Part shown: piece by piece, positions 39,974 to 49,835 of the stretch
Layout: the number at the start of each line of letters is the position of its first letter
Position numbering within the stretch: position 1 is the first letter of the stretch
NCBI GenBank assembly: GCA_963732335.1
Contig: CAVSZO010000054.1
Span: 186,001 to 250,000, forward strand
Source of the DNA: Desertimonas sp963732335
GTDB lineage: Bacteria > Actinomycetota > Acidimicrobiia > Acidimicrobiales > Ilumatobacteraceae
Reading direction: 5' to 3'
Length of the DNA: 64,000 nucleotides
Position numbers and translations under genes: made by a program
The notes under the pieces: model-generated
The model's input: the letters and a program-made list of their open reading frames with translations, nothing else
What the model was told of the DNA's origin: nothing
Database searches by the model: none

Positions 39974-40080
39974 GTCGGCGGAGGTGTACCCGCCGGCGCA
40001 CGCCTTGTATGCACCTGCGGGTTTGCACGGTTTGAACCCCCGGTCGCCTGGGCACTCCGAGAACACACGAGGGGGTAGCG

Positions 40081-40327
40081 ATGCCGACCAAGCGGGCGAA
40101 CGTCAAGAACGAGAAGCAGTACGAGGCGCTCAAGGACAAGGGGATGTCGAAGGAGCGGGCGGCGAAGATCGCGAACTCGCCCGGGTGCGTCCAAGAAGGG
40201 CGGCACGAGCTCGGGATCGTCGCAGTCGCGCAAGAGGAGCGGCTCGGGCTCGGGCGGGAACCACTCGCAGAAGGTCGCGGCCGGCCGGAAGGGCGGCAAG
40301 GCGACGGCGAGAAAGAAGAAGAGCTGA
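40081..40327 (+). CDS. DUF7218-type small basic protein (one frame break)
   Basis: The start is clear: GAGGGGG precedes ATG at 40081. MPTKRANVKNEKQYEALKDK is followed by GMSKERAAKIANSPG. A one-base shift near 40188 gives ASKKGGTSSGSSQSRKRSGS, then HSQKVAAGRKGGKATARKKK and a stop at 40325-40327. The 80-residue product has a helical N-terminal KGMSKERAAKIAN motif and a Lys/Arg/Gly tail, the layout of DUF7218 proteins from actinobacteria. The basic tail suggests nucleic-acid binding, which is inference. It is divergent from topoisomerase IB. Confidence 0.8.
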
Positions 40328-40821
40328 GCGTCACCCAGACCTCGGAGCGCGGCGAGGCCGAACGACAGCGGGACCTCGACCGTGAGCTCGACGAGCTCCT
40401 CCAGGAGCTCCGGGTCATGCTGCCCGGCGTCCAGGTGCTGCTCGCGTTCCTCCTGACGGTCCCGTTCACCAACCGCTTCGACACGCTGACCGAAGGCGAG
40501 CGTGGCGTCTACTTCGCCGCGGTCGCCTTGACCAGCCTCGCGATCGTGCTGCTGATGACACCGGGCATCCAACACCGGCTCCGGTTCCGCGAGCACGACA
40601 AAGAGGCGCTGCTGGAGAAGTCGAACCGGCTCCTCATCGCCGCGAGCGTGGTGATCGGCGCCGCGATCCTGTGCGTGCTGTTCCTGATCACCGAGTACCT
40701 CTACGGCCTCACCGCCGGGTTGTTCGTGACCGCGGCGCTCCTCGTCGTGATCCTCGTGCTCTGGTACTTCCTGCCGTGGCGGCGACGGCGTGACCGCTCA
40801 GGCCACGACGTCGAGCACTAG
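40324..40821 (+). CDS. DUF6328-like four-helix membrane protein
   Basis: An unbroken frame reads TQTSERGEAERQRDLDRELD, ELLQELRVMLPGVQVLLAFL, LTVPFTNRFDTLTEGERGVY, FAAVALTSLAIVLLMTPGIQ, HRLRFREHDKEALLEKSNRL, LIAASVVIGAAILCVLFLIT and GLFVTAALLVVILVLWYFLP, ending with a basic tail. This is the DUF6328 pattern of four helices with the ELRVxxxGVQVLxAFLL signature. No ATG, GTG or TTG occurs at the expected place. A CTG at 40324 overlaps the preceding TGA and may be the start, or a base is missing. It is coupled to the DUF7218 gene. Function unknown. Confidence 0.75.
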   Translation: MSVTQTSERGEAERQRDLDRELDELLQELRVMLPGVQVLLAFLLTVPFTNRFDTLTEGERGVYFAAVALTSLAIVLLMTPGIQHRLRFREHDKEALLEKSNRLLIAASVVIGAAILCVLFLITEYLYGLTAGLFVTAALLVVILVLWYFLPWRRRRDRSGHDVEH

Positions 40822-40831
40822 CCGTGGAGCA

Positions 40832-41758
40832 CTAGCCCTTCTCCGCCTTCTCCGCCGGACGCTGCGTCATCATCGAGCCGGCCAGCAGGTAATCGGGCGG
40901 CGTCTGGTCGATCTGCGACGCGACGCGTGCGCGCAGCGTCTCGGCCTGGCGGTCGCTCGACGCGGTGATCCAGAAGTTGTCGGCGAGGATGCCCTCGAGG
41001 CAGAGGTCGGCCACCTCCTCGAGCGGCGCGAACACGATCTCCTGGCCCGCTTCGTCCATCCGCTTCTTGTACTCGGCGAGCGCGTCGCGCCCTTCGGGGT
41101 TCGCGCCCGGACGGGCGTACCGATCCGGGCGGTTCTTGCCCGGCTGCCAGATGCCGGTGTTCAGCATGCCGGGCGTGCGGGTGGACGGGAAGAGCACGGA
41201 GGCGCTGACCGGCGAGTCGATCTCGCGGAGCTGACCCCAGAGACACTCGGTGATCGTCACCACCGCGGCCTTGGTGGTCGCGTAGACCGCGCTGTTGATG
41301 AGCGGTGAGAAGCCGCCGTTCCCCGACGACGTGTTGACGACGTGCCCGTCGGTTCCCTGCTCGAGCATCACCGGCACGAACGCGTTGATCCCGTGGATGA
41401 TGCCGAAGACGTTGACGTCGACCGACCAGCGCCAGTCCTGCGGGTGGTGCTCCCAGAGGTGGCCTTCCGACCCGGAGCTGACGCCGGCGTTGTTGCAGAC
41501 GAGATGCACCGCGCCGTACGCGGAGAGCGTGGCGTCACGGAGTGCCTCCACCGACTCGTACGACGCGACGTCGGTGACCACGCCGGTCACGTCGGGGAAG
41601 TCGGCGCGCAGCTCGTCGACGGTGGTGGCGAGGGTGTCCTCGATGACGTCGGCGAGCACGACCTTCATGCCCTCCTGCGCGAACCGCACGCCGAGCGCCC
41701 GGCCGATCCCCGCCCCGCCGCCGGTCACCACGGCAACCTTCCCGGCCAGGTCCTTCAT
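40832..41758 (-). CDS. Short-chain dehydrogenase/reductase, intact
   Basis: A 308-residue frame from ATG at 41758. NAD(P) motif AVVTGGGAGIGRALGVRF, acidic residue after strand 2 in VVLADVIEDTL (favouring NAD), VCNNAGVSSG (NNAG), VVNTSSGNGGFS (catalytic Ser) and SAVYATTKAAVVTITECLWG (YxxxK). It is longer than classical SDRs at the C-terminus (EEVADLCLEGILADNFWITA), a feature of the actinobacterial SDRs often found in lipid or steroid catabolic clusters. Convergent with the DUF6328 gene 11 bases away. Substrate unknown. Confidence 0.88.
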   Translation of the reverse strand: MKDLAGKVAVVTGGGAGIGRALGVRFAQEGMKVVLADVIEDTLATTVDELRADFPDVTGVVTDVASYESVEALRDATLSAYGAVHLVCNNAGVSSGSEGHLWEHHPQDWRWSVDVNVFGIIHGINAFVPVMLEQGTDGHVVNTSSGNGGFSPLINSAVYATTKAAVVTITECLWGQLREIDSPVSASVLFPSTRTPGMLNTGIWQPGKNRPDRYARPGANPEGRDALAEYKKRMDEAGQEIVFAPLEEVADLCLEGILADNFWITASSDRQAETLRARVASQIDQTPPDYLLAGSMMTQRPAEKAEKG

Positions 41759-41869
41759 GTCCGCATCCCCTTCGTCCGTCTCGACGTGTTCGGACGGTCA
41801 TCTTGGCCCTTCCGGCCCGCCGACACGAAACCGCTTCGGTGCTGCTCCCGGGATCGCGGGGAGTCCGGG

Positions 41870-42804
41870 TCAGGACGGTGGCAGCGTGACCAACTTGGCG
41901 AGCTCGGCCATCACCGTGCGCGACAGGTGCTGGCTGCCTTCGACGTTGAGGTGGATGCCGTCGTCGAGCCGCATGTTCGTCGACGCGCCGCTCTCGTTCG
42001 GCAGGTACTGCGCGTAGGTCCCCGGCGATCCCGGCGCGCTGAACAGCGTCCACGTATCGACGTAGGTCACCCGCCGGTGCTTGGCCGACTCCTCCTGGAA
42101 CACCTGGTCGACGAGCTGCATCGACTGCGAGTACTCGGTGTCGCGCATCGGGAGGCATGCCGATCCAGATCAGCTTCCGGCCGCCGGCGGTCATCGTGGT
42201 CATCAGCGTGTCGACCCGGCGCCGGTACTCCTCGATCCACGCGGGATCGGGCGGGCTCACCGACGTGCCCGTCGACGTCGATGCCCTGGTCGTCGTTCGC
42301 GCCCACCATGAAGATGCTGATCTCGGGGTCCCGTGCGCGCATGACCGCGTCCATGTGCTTGGGCCAGTCCCAGAACTCGTTGCGCACGAGGCCGGTGCCC
42401 ACCTGGTACTCCGCCTGTGGCGTGATCACGCCGGTGTCGGTCGCGTCGACGAAGACCGCCCACGACGGTCCCGCCGCCAGCGAGTCGCCGCCGACCCAGA
42501 GGCGCAGCGGCGCCGCCGCCGTCGGTGTGGGCAAGGGGGTGGTCCCGCCGCCGGCACTCGACCGGGCGGTCGTCGTCGTGGGCGTCGACGACGACGAAGG
42601 GTCGCTCGTCGGCGTGGTGCCGCTCGGCGTGGTCGCCACCACATCTTCCGGTGCCTGCTCGCGAGCGCCGCTGCTCGTGATCGACTCCGTGGGCGCGCTC
42701 GAGTCGATGACGGCGACGAGCGCGGCCAGCAGGGCCAGGAGCAGGACCGCGATGACGAGCGCCAGCCACGGACGCGGGGCACGAGAGGCGGGACGGCGTT
42801 GCAC
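41870..42804 (-). CDS. SGNH/GDSL-type hydrolase, DUF459-like, membrane-anchored (frame-broken)
   Basis: GTG at 42804 gives an N-terminal anchor (PWLALVIAVLLLALLAALVA), a long Thr/Ser/Pro linker (TPTTTTARSSAGGGTTPLPT) and the hydrolase domain. Its motifs are block I LWVGGDSLAAGPSW (GDS nucleophile), block III FMVGANDDQG (GxND) and block V DDGIHLNVEGSQHL (DxxH). Breaks lie near 42255 and 42155. About 310 residues. Domains of this kind remove acyl groups from surface glycans in many bacteria, so an outside-facing O-acyl hydrolase is plausible. Its start is four bases after the stop of the upstream lipoprotein gene, indicating one operon. Confidence 0.82.
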
Positions 42805-42807
42805 CGC

Positions 42808-43365
42808 TCACACCCTCCCGAGCACGGCGAGCGCGAGCGCGGCAGAGCTTCTCGGTCTCGACCGTGGTGAAGTCGCCGACCTTCTGCCACAGGATCGAAT
42901 AGGTCACGTCGCCCTTGCCGAAGAACACGGCACGGGTCGTGGCGATGTAGCCGCCGTCGTCGCCGAGTCCGGTCGTGTCGAAGCGCACGGGGTGGAAGTC
43001 GCGCGCCTCGGCGATCGGCTGGCGGTAGATCGTGACCGCGAGGAAGGCGTCGGTGCCCACGAGCCACTGGCAGTACGGGTAGATCGGGGTGGCCGCGCCC
43101 ACCGGTCCCCCGAACTGCGCCTCGATCTCGGGGGCGGTGAGCAGGGTGCAGGCCTGCTTGCTGTCGGCATCGCCGAGCGAGCCGTCGTGCTTCCCGATCG
43201 TGGTGGTCGGGGTGGCCGCGGCCAGCACGTGGCGCGCGCCGCGCCGCTCGACCCGCTCTGCGGAGCCCCGCCGCCACAGGCGGCGCCGGCCAGCGCGACG
43301 AGTGCGGCTGCCATGCCGACGAGCGCGGCCGAGCGCAGCGCGCTCAGGCGCGTCCTTGTGTCCAC
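42808..43365 (-). CDS. Lipoprotein, DUF3558-like (frame-broken)
   Basis: GTG at 43365 starts VDTRTRLSALRSAALVGMAA, and ALVALAGAACGG gives a lipobox with the lipidated Cys. Past a break near 43215 comes DADSKQACTLLTAPEIEAQF, GGPVGAATPIYPYCQWLVGT, DAFLAVTIYRQPIAEARDFH, LGDDGGYIATTRAVFFGKGD and VTYSILWQKVGDFTTVETEK. A shift near 42850 gives the tail ALALAVLGRV. The CTLLTxxEIEAxxG stretch with a second Cys is the look of DUF3558 lipoproteins. About 185 residues, anchored outside. Operonic with the SGNH hydrolase. Confidence 0.65.
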
Positions 43366-43493
43366 CGGTGGGCGACGGTAACCGATGCGCCCGGCGGCGT
43401 GGCCTCGCGGGCCGCTTGACGGGACGGTCCCCGGCGGTCTAATGTCTCCCATTAACACGCCCTGGCGACCATGTACCCCCGGAGGGACACCTC

Positions 43494-44720
43494 GTGGAGT
43501 TCGGCATCTTCCTCAACGGCTACATCCCCGGCCCGGCGGCCCACGACACGCTGGCCGAGCACACCGCGCTCGATGCGGGAGACCGAGTACACGATCCTCG
43601 CCGACCAGCACAACTGGAAGTACGCCTGGTTCGGCGAGCACCACTCGCCTCACCGAGTACAGCCACATGTCGGCGCAGCGAGGTGGTCATCGGCTACTGC
43701 GCCGCGCGCGACCGAGCGCATCCACCTCGGCGTCGGCCATCGTCAGCCTGCCGCCGCGCAAGGAGCACCCGGTCCGCTTCGCCGAGCGGGCCGCCATGCT
43801 CGACCACATCACCGACCACCGCTACGAGTTCGGTACCGGCCGCGGCGCGGGCAGCCACGAGGTGGCCACGTTCAACATCCTCGACACCAACGAGACCAAG
43901 GCCGAGTGGGACGAGGTCGATCCGCGAGATCCCGCGGATGTGGGAGCAGCGCGACTACGACGTTCCAGGGCGAGCACTTCACCGTGCCCGACCCGCACAA
44001 CATCCTGCCCAAGCCGTACGGCAAGGGGCACCCGCCGATCTGGGTGGCGTGCGGCAACCCGCCCACGTTCGCCAAGGCCGGCTCGCTCGGCATCGGCGCG
44101 ATCGCCTTCAACTTCGAGCCGATCCACAACCTGAAGGGCCGGGTCGAGGCGTACAAGGAGGCGATCGCGAACCCGCACCGAGCAGATCGGCCAGTTCAAG
44201 AACGACAACGTGATGATGACGAACGCGGTGCATCTGCCTGAACGACCGCGAGCGGGCCCGCGAGATCGCGATGACCGCGGGCCGCGGCTACCTCGTGACG
44301 ATGGTGAACCTCTACCACGACACGATGCCGAAGTCGCCCGACGCGATCACGTGGCCCGAGCCCGCCGATCGGCAGGTCGCCGCTGGACCGAGGAGCTGCT
44401 CGACCAGCTGATCGAGGGCGGCTACATGCTGTGCGGCACGCCCGACGAGGTGTGCGAGCAGGTCGTGCCGCTACCAGGACGTCGGCTGCGACCAGGTGGT
44501 GTTCGGCCTGCCCGGCGAGGGCATCGAGCACGACGAGATCCTCGAGATGCTCGAGCTGTTCGGCGACAAGGTGATCCCCGAGTTCGACCGCGACCCGGTG
44601 CACTCGACCACCCGGTACCGCGAGGCGGCGCAGCGCCGCTTCCCCGAGCTGTCGCACCCCATCCCCGCCGACGTCAAGGTCGAGCGCCTCCCCTCCACCG
44701 CGCTCCTCCCGCTCAAGTAG
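43494..44720 (+). CDS. LLM-class flavin-dependent oxidoreductase (frame-broken)
   Basis: GTG at 43494 lies eight bases after GGAGGG. The pieces VEFGIFLNGYIPGPAAHDTL, YTILADQHNWKYAWFGEHHS, VIGYCAA, SAIVSLPPRKEHPVRFAERA, AMLDHITDHRYEFGTGRGAG, FQGEHFTVPDPHNILPKPYG, KGHPPIWVACGNPPTFAKAG, SLGIGAIAFNFEPIHNLKGR, LIEGGYMLCGTPDEVCEQV, and VVFGLPGEGIEHDEILEMLE form a bacterial-luciferase-like TIM barrel. FGEHHS and the P-P-R-x-HP-V/F-R-x-AE motif are typical of FMN- or F420-dependent monooxygenases. Assembled length about 400 residues. Nine or so breaks. Palindrome copy C follows the stop by seven bases. Confidence 0.82.
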
Positions 44721-44727
44721 CGGCCCA

Positions 44728-44785
44728 CCAACCTGCGTCAGCAGACGGGGCTATAACACCCGTTCTGTTGACGCAGGTTCGTTGG
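44728..44785. repeat. Palindromic element copy C
   Basis: CCAACCTGCGTCA (44728-44740) and TGACGCAGGTTCGTTGG (44769-44785) form 11-base perfect inner arms (AACCTGCGTCA/TGACGCAGGTT). A second stem is GACGGG against CCCGTTC. It exactly fills the gap between two convergent stop codons (44718 and 44786), as a bidirectional terminator would. Confidence 0.85.
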
Positions 44786-46578
44786 TCAGGGGCCGCAAAT
44801 TTGCGTTCGGCGGCGAACGGGTCGCGGGGCACAACGAGTCGGGTGCGGCCGATCGCGCCGGTGAGGTTCGACCAGAAGCGGTCGACGGTGAGCGGGTCCC
44901 GGGTGGCGGCGTGCACCTCGGCGAGCGCGCCGCAGCGCAACGCGTGGCGCGCGGCCGCGACCTCCCCCGGTCGCAGCGGCGGCGCGGGGAAGTCGGTCCG
45001 TTCGAGGTCGCGCACGTCGAGTCCGTCTTCGACGCCGGGCCGCGTCGTCGAGCGCGAGGATCCACGGCCACTCCTCGCGCTTGCGGTGCCCGGGCTTGCT
45101 CAACGGCGTGGGCGGCATCCGGCTCCCGACCGGGTCACCGAGGCTGTTGACCTCCTGCACCAGCACCTCGGGGCCGGCGCGGTAGCCGCTGATCCCGCTC
45201 GCCGACGTCACCAACGTGGTGCGCGGCGGGCGTGGCGTCGGGGAGCGTCGATCCCCGGCGTCACCAGCGCCGCGGGCGCCGCGTTCCTCGAGTCGCTTGG
45301 CGCGGAGGCCGTCGTCGAAGGCGAAGTCGGTCGCGAGCATCGGCCGGTGGCCGGGCTTCGTGAGGTCGCTCATCAACGTGCGCCCGTCGACGACGTCGTA
45401 GTCGGTGAGCGGCACGATCTGCTGATGGAGGCTGGGGCGCAGGAACGCGATCGCGACGAACGCCCAGACGCCGATGACCGCGAGCGGCAACCGGAACTGC
45501 GGGCGCCAGGGAAGCACCGCGAACGGCGCGACGATCGCGAACAGGCTCGGCAACAGCAATCGCGCGTGCAGATAGTCGCCGCCGCTCTCGACGATGAACA
45601 GCGCGTGGAGCGCGCCGCCGATCGGGAGTGCGAGCATCCTCACCAACTCGGGACGCGGTCCGTTCGCCCACGCGATCAGCACCGCGGTCGCGACGATCAC
45701 GAGCAGGGGCACCCAGAGCCAGTAGGGCACGACGAGGTCGACGAGATAGTTCCAGCCCTGCGACCAGTACATGCCGCCGGAGTCCTTGGCGAGCGCGGTG
45801 TTCGGGACCAGCGCGCCGTAGTACCCGGCGCGGAAGATCTCGTAGCCGACCGGGAGCGCGAGGAAGCCGGCCACGAGCCAGCCGAGCTCGGCACCACGAG
45901 GGCGCCGCGACCACAGCACCGCGACCGCCACGACCACGCTCACCACCGCGAGATCGGGCCGCACCAGCGGGCCCAGGCCCACGAGCACGCCCACCGCCAG
46001 CGCACCGGGGATCGACAACGGGCACGCGCAGCGGACGCGTGACCGTCGCCACCACGAGCATCGAGCGCGCCGAGCCACGCCAGGCTGAGCCCGTTCTCGA
46101 GCCCGGAGGTCGCCCAGTCCCACGACGCCGACACCGCCACGACGACGACCGCGCCGAAGGGCACGAGCAGCGTCGGTTTCGATCCCGGCTCCTCCGCTTC
46201 GGAGCGCCACAACACCGCGGCGCCACGTTCCGCCCACCACAGACCGAGTCCGGTGAGCAGCAAGCCGCCCGCGATCGACAGGTACTCGATCTTCACGAAG
46301 GGGAGCACGGTGCGCGCCGCCGTGAGCATCGCCAACCACAGGGTGCTGGTGAAGATCTCGACGCGTTCGCCGACGTTGAACACCGGCCCGTGGCCGGCGC
46401 GGATCTGTTCGACGACACGGAAGTTCAGGAACGCGTCCTCCTCGACCCAACGGCGCACCCACCCCATGACGAGGAGGAACACGACCGGTGCGAGCAGGAG
46501 CGCGAGCTGGAGGATGCGGCCCGACTGCGGTGACGCCGTTTCGTCGCGCGGACGCGCGTCCTCCGTCGCGACGGCCAT
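44786..46578 (-). CDS. GT-C membrane glycosyltransferase-like protein (AftB/ZomB type)
   Basis: The first 190 residues are unbroken: helix LALLLAPVVFLLVMGWVRRW, then EEDAFLNFRVVEQIRAGHGP and VFNVGERVEIFTSTLWLAML. This is the early D-x-F-x-x-F-R loop and ERVE motif of polyprenyl-phosphate arabinose-type transferases. After a break near 46010 come AELGWLVAGFLALPVGYEIF, RAGYYGALVPNTALAKDSGG (the PNTALAK signature), LVDLVVPYWLWVPLLVIVAT, FIVESGGDYLHARLLLPSLF and a long hydrophilic C-terminal domain with breaks. These enzymes use lipid-phosphate sugars at the outer membrane face. About 597 residues; the stop is placed at 44786 but other frames are possible for the last 80 residues. Confidence 0.78.
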
Positions 46579-46642
46579 CGCGGCGAGCCTAGGTCGGACG
46601 ATTCACCGACCGGCGTTGGCGAACCGTGCGATACTCCCGCCC

Positions 46643-49074
46643 GTGGCAGCCGACACAGAAGTTGCCAAGCCGGACGCTCCCCCCAATCCCGGTTCGCGAT
46701 CCAGGGCCTGCGGTCCCGCACGTTCGGGCCGGCGTCGGAGGAACCGTACCGACGGCGCACGAGTGACTGGTTCCGCCTCGTCATCGCGGTCGGGATCATG
46801 GTGGGGCTCTGCTTCCACCAGGGACACCCCTCCGACAGCGAGATCGACCTCGTCCAGCTCATCAACGGTCTGCCCGACGATCTGCAACCGTTCTTCGAAG
46901 CGATCTTCGCGGTGGGCGCGCTCTGGGCGGTCGGTGTCGTCGTCGCCGCCGCGCTCATCGCCCGTCGCTGGCGCCTCGCCCGCGACCTCGCCATTGCCGG
47001 CTTCGTCGCGTGGTTCCTCGCGCGTCTCATCGGTGCGCTCGTCGTCGAGAACGACAGCCTCCGCGAGAGCCTGAACGTCGTCACCCGCGTGGGGACGCGT
47101 CGCCGGCGTTCCCGGTCACTCCGGTGGCGGTGGTGGTGGCGGTGATCGCGGCGGCGTCACCGTTCCTCACCCGGCCGACGCGCCGGCTCGGACGGTTGCT
47201 GATCCTGCTCATGGCGGTCGGATCGCTCTATCTGGGTCTCGCGCTGCCCGACGCCGCGTTCGCCGCGGTGGTGCTCGGTTGGGGAGTCGGCGCCGCGGTG
47301 CACCTCGCGTTCGGCTCGCCCGGCGGCCGTCCGACGCGCGCGCAGATCGGTGCCGCGCTCGAGGAGCTCGGGGTGTCCGCGCACGATGTCGAGCTGGCGC
47401 GTCGCCAACCTCGGGGCTCGACCCTGATGCTCGCCGAAGACGACGACGGGCCGCTGCACGTGCGCGTGCTCGGGCGGGACGAAGCCGACGCGCAGTTCAT
47501 GGCGAAGTTGTGGCGCTTCGTGCTGTACAAGGACGGCGGGCCGCGCCTCTACATGACGCGTCTCGAAGACGTCGAGCACGAGGCCTACACGCTGCTGCTC
47601 GCGGCGCGGAGCGGCGTGCGCGTCCCCGACGTCGTCGTCACCGGGACCGCCGGCCCCAGCGCCGCGCTCCTCGTGGATCGACGGCCGACCGGGACGCGTC
47701 TCGTCGACGCCGACCCGGCGGACGTGACCGACGCCGTGCTCGACGAGGTCTGGCACCAGGCCGCGCAATTGCACGACGCGAACGTCGCGCACGGCGCGCT
47801 CAACGCCCGCCACATCATGGTGGTGCCGGGTGCCGCCACCATCGTCGACTTCTCGGCGTCGAGCACCGCGAACTCGATGCGGCAGGCCGAGGACGTGGCC
47901 GAGCTCCTCGTGAGCACCGCCGACATCGTCGGGGACGAGCGCGCGATCGCCGCCGCGCAGCGCGGGATCGGGTCGGACGCGCTCGTGGCCACGCTTCCCG
48001 TGATCCAACCGCGGCGCGCTGAGCGCAGACCTGCGTGCGACCGGCCGCCGTGCCCGCAAGGAGCTCAAGCAGCGCGTCGACGCGCTGCGTGCGGCCGTGG
48101 TCACCGCGACCGCGGCCGACGAACCGCCGCTCCAGCAGCTCTACCGCGTCAACACCACGAACCTGCTCATGGCGGTCGGCACGCTGATCGCGGTCTTCGC
48201 GCTCGTTGAGCCAGATCGGCGATCCCGAGGAGTTCTGGGACACGATCTCGGGCGCCAACTGGTGGTGGTTGGCCGTCGCGCTCACGGTTTCCTTCCTCAC
48301 CAACTTCGCGACCGCGTTCTCGCTCATGGGGTGCGTGCCCATGACCCTGCCGTTGATGCGCACCGCGGAGCTCCAGCTCTCGATGTCGTTCGCGAACCTC
48401 GCGGTGCCCGCCGTCGGGGGGTTGGCCTCGCAGGTCCGGTTCCTGCAGCTCCAGGGCATCGACATGGCGTCCGCGGTCGCCGCCGGCGGGTTGCTCGCCG
48501 ACGTCGGCAACATCGCCGCGCAGGTGATCCTGTTCGTCATCGCGGTCGCGTTCTCCCCGACCGCGATCCACACCGGCGACATCCCCGTCGACAGCGTCAT
48601 CTCGGTGCGTGCTGATCATCGTCGTCGTCGCGATCCTGGCGGTGGGGCTCGTCCTCGCCGTACCCCGCCTGCGCAACGTGGTGATGCCGCCGGTGAAGAG
48701 CGCGGCGACCACGATCTGGGAGGCGGTGCGATCGCCGCGCCGCCTGCTGCTGCTGTTCGGCGGCAACATGATCAACGCGTTCATGTACACGTTCGTGCTC
48801 GACGCGTGCATCATCGCGTTCGGCGGCAGCATCAACTACTGGACGCTGCTCGCGCTGAACATCTTCATCGGCACGATCGCGTCGCTCATCCCGATCCCCG
48901 GCGGGGGGACGGCGGTGAACTCGGTCGGCATGACCGGCGCGCTCGACCGCGGTGGGGATCTCCACCGAGATCGCCGTCGCCGCGGTGCTCGCCAACCAGC
49001 TCGTCAGCAGCTTCATCCCCGCGGTGCCGGGCTGGTTCGCGACGAAGAACCTCATGAACGACGGCTACCTGTAA
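46643..49074 (+). CDS. Multidomain membrane protein: PAP2-like, kinase-like and LPG-synthase-TM (flippase-like) domains
   Basis: From GTG at 46643 three parts follow. First (residues about 50-230), helices resembling PAP2 phosphatases: LVIAVGIMVGLCFHQG, FFEAIFAVGALWAVGVVVAA, PVTPVAVVVAVIAAASPFLT. Second (about 250-480), a kinase-like fold: LHVRVLGRDEADAQFMAKLW, HEAYTLLLAARSGVRVPDVV, AHGALNARHIMVVPGAATIV and DFSASSTANSM, mimicking the HxD catalytic loop and DFG but with Ala-His-Gly and no catalytic Asp. Third (about 510-805), the PF03706-type region: LLMAVGTLIAVFAL, SFANLAVPAVGGLASQVRFL, GGLLADVGNIAAQVILFVI, IPIPGGGTAVNSVGMTGAL, VLANQLVSSFIPAVPGW. About 810 residues; breaks near 46685, 47095, 48020, 48210, 48610 and 48950. 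Confidence 0.75.
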
Positions 49075-49085
49075 CGTACCCCTCG

Positions 49086-49140
49086 CCAACTTGCGTCAAG
49101 AGACCTCGTACAGCGAGGTGTATTGACGCAAGTTCGATGA
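49086..49140. repeat. Palindromic element copy D
   Basis: Arms AACTTGCGTCA (49088-49098) and TGACGCAAGTT (49124-49134) are perfectly complementary, with an inner hairpin CCTCG-TACAG-CGAGG (49104-49118). It starts 12 bases after the upstream stop and ends 13 bases before the GAP gene start. Confidence 0.85.
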
Positions 49141-49152
49141 GAGAGGGGTCTC

Positions 49153-49835
49153 ATGCTCGGTCAGACGATCGGCGATCTGCTTCCGCTCGCGCTCGGATTG
49201 CGATCTGCCCGATTCCCATCATCGCGGTCATCCTCATGCTGTTCTCGCAGCGGGCGCAGCGCGAACAGCGCGATGTTCGTGGTCGGTTGGATCGTCGGCG
49301 TGCTCGGCGTCACGGTTGTCGTGCTGATCATCGCGAACACGCAGGACCTCACGCAGAGCAGCGGCCAACCCGAAGACTCGGTGTCGACCGTGAAGCTCAT
49401 CCTGGGCCTCTTGTTGATCATCTCGCCGCGAGGGAATGGCGAAGCCGACCGAAGGAAGGTGAGACGCCGACACTGCCGAAGTACCTGCGACCGATCGACA
49501 CCGTCACTCCGCCAAAGGCGCTCGGACTCGGTGTGCTCCTCTCGGCGCTGAACCCGAAGAGCCTGGTGCTGATCGTCGCGGCTGCGCTGACGATCTCGCA
49601 GGCCGATCTTTCCGACGGCGACACGCTCATCGCCGTCGCAGTCTTCGTCGTTATCTCCGTGTCGACGGTCGTTCTACCCGTCATGCTCTACAACGTGATG
49701 GGCGAGCACGCTCAGCCCACCCTCGACACGATGCGCACCTGGCTCGCGCAGAACAACACGACCGTCATGGCCGTGCTGCTCCTCGTGATCGGCTTCGTGC
49801 TGATCGGCAAGGGCATCGGGCCGATCATCGACTGA
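49153..49835 (+). CDS. GAP family (sulfolipid-1-addressing-like) membrane protein (frame-broken)
   Basis: ATG at 49153 begins MLGQTIGDLLPLALG, and after a break IAICPIPIIAVILMLFSQRA, the I-SPxPI signature helix of the PF11139 group. It continues SAMFVVGWIVGVLGVTVVVL, VSTVKLILGLLLIISP, and the unbroken second half ALGLGVLLSALNPKSLVLIV (N-P-K motif), AAALTISQADLSDGDTLIAV, VFVVISVSTVVLPVMLYNVM and MAVLLLVIGFVLIGKGIGPI. Six helices, about 226 residues. The LysE-like fold suggests export; mycobacterial relatives act in surface-lipid display. Its TGA abuts the stop of the convergent FGE gene (TGATCA). Confidence 0.85.

Noticed and set aside
38883..40484. A 533-residue minus-strand frame through the topoisomerase region
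   Set aside because: Only some internal pieces (EYVRANGSFGLTTLR and TWMATLMAGTALA blocks) belong to topoisomerase IB; the rest is out of frame, so it is not a separate gene.
41342..43381. A 679-residue open frame on the plus strand
   Set aside because: It covers an intact SDR end, an SGNH hydrolase and a lipoprotein on the other strand, is rich in Arg/Ala/Gly and has no family text. It is a high-GC shadow.
43440..43454. TAATG-tctcc-CATTA palindrome upstream of the LLM gene as a regulator site
   Set aside because: Five-base arms, with no second copy and no regulator gene nearby; too weak to list as a feature.
44210..46042. A 610-residue plus-strand open frame
   Set aside because: Opposes the well-supported AftB-like gene and runs out of the LLM gene in the wrong frame; composition is that of an antisense shadow.
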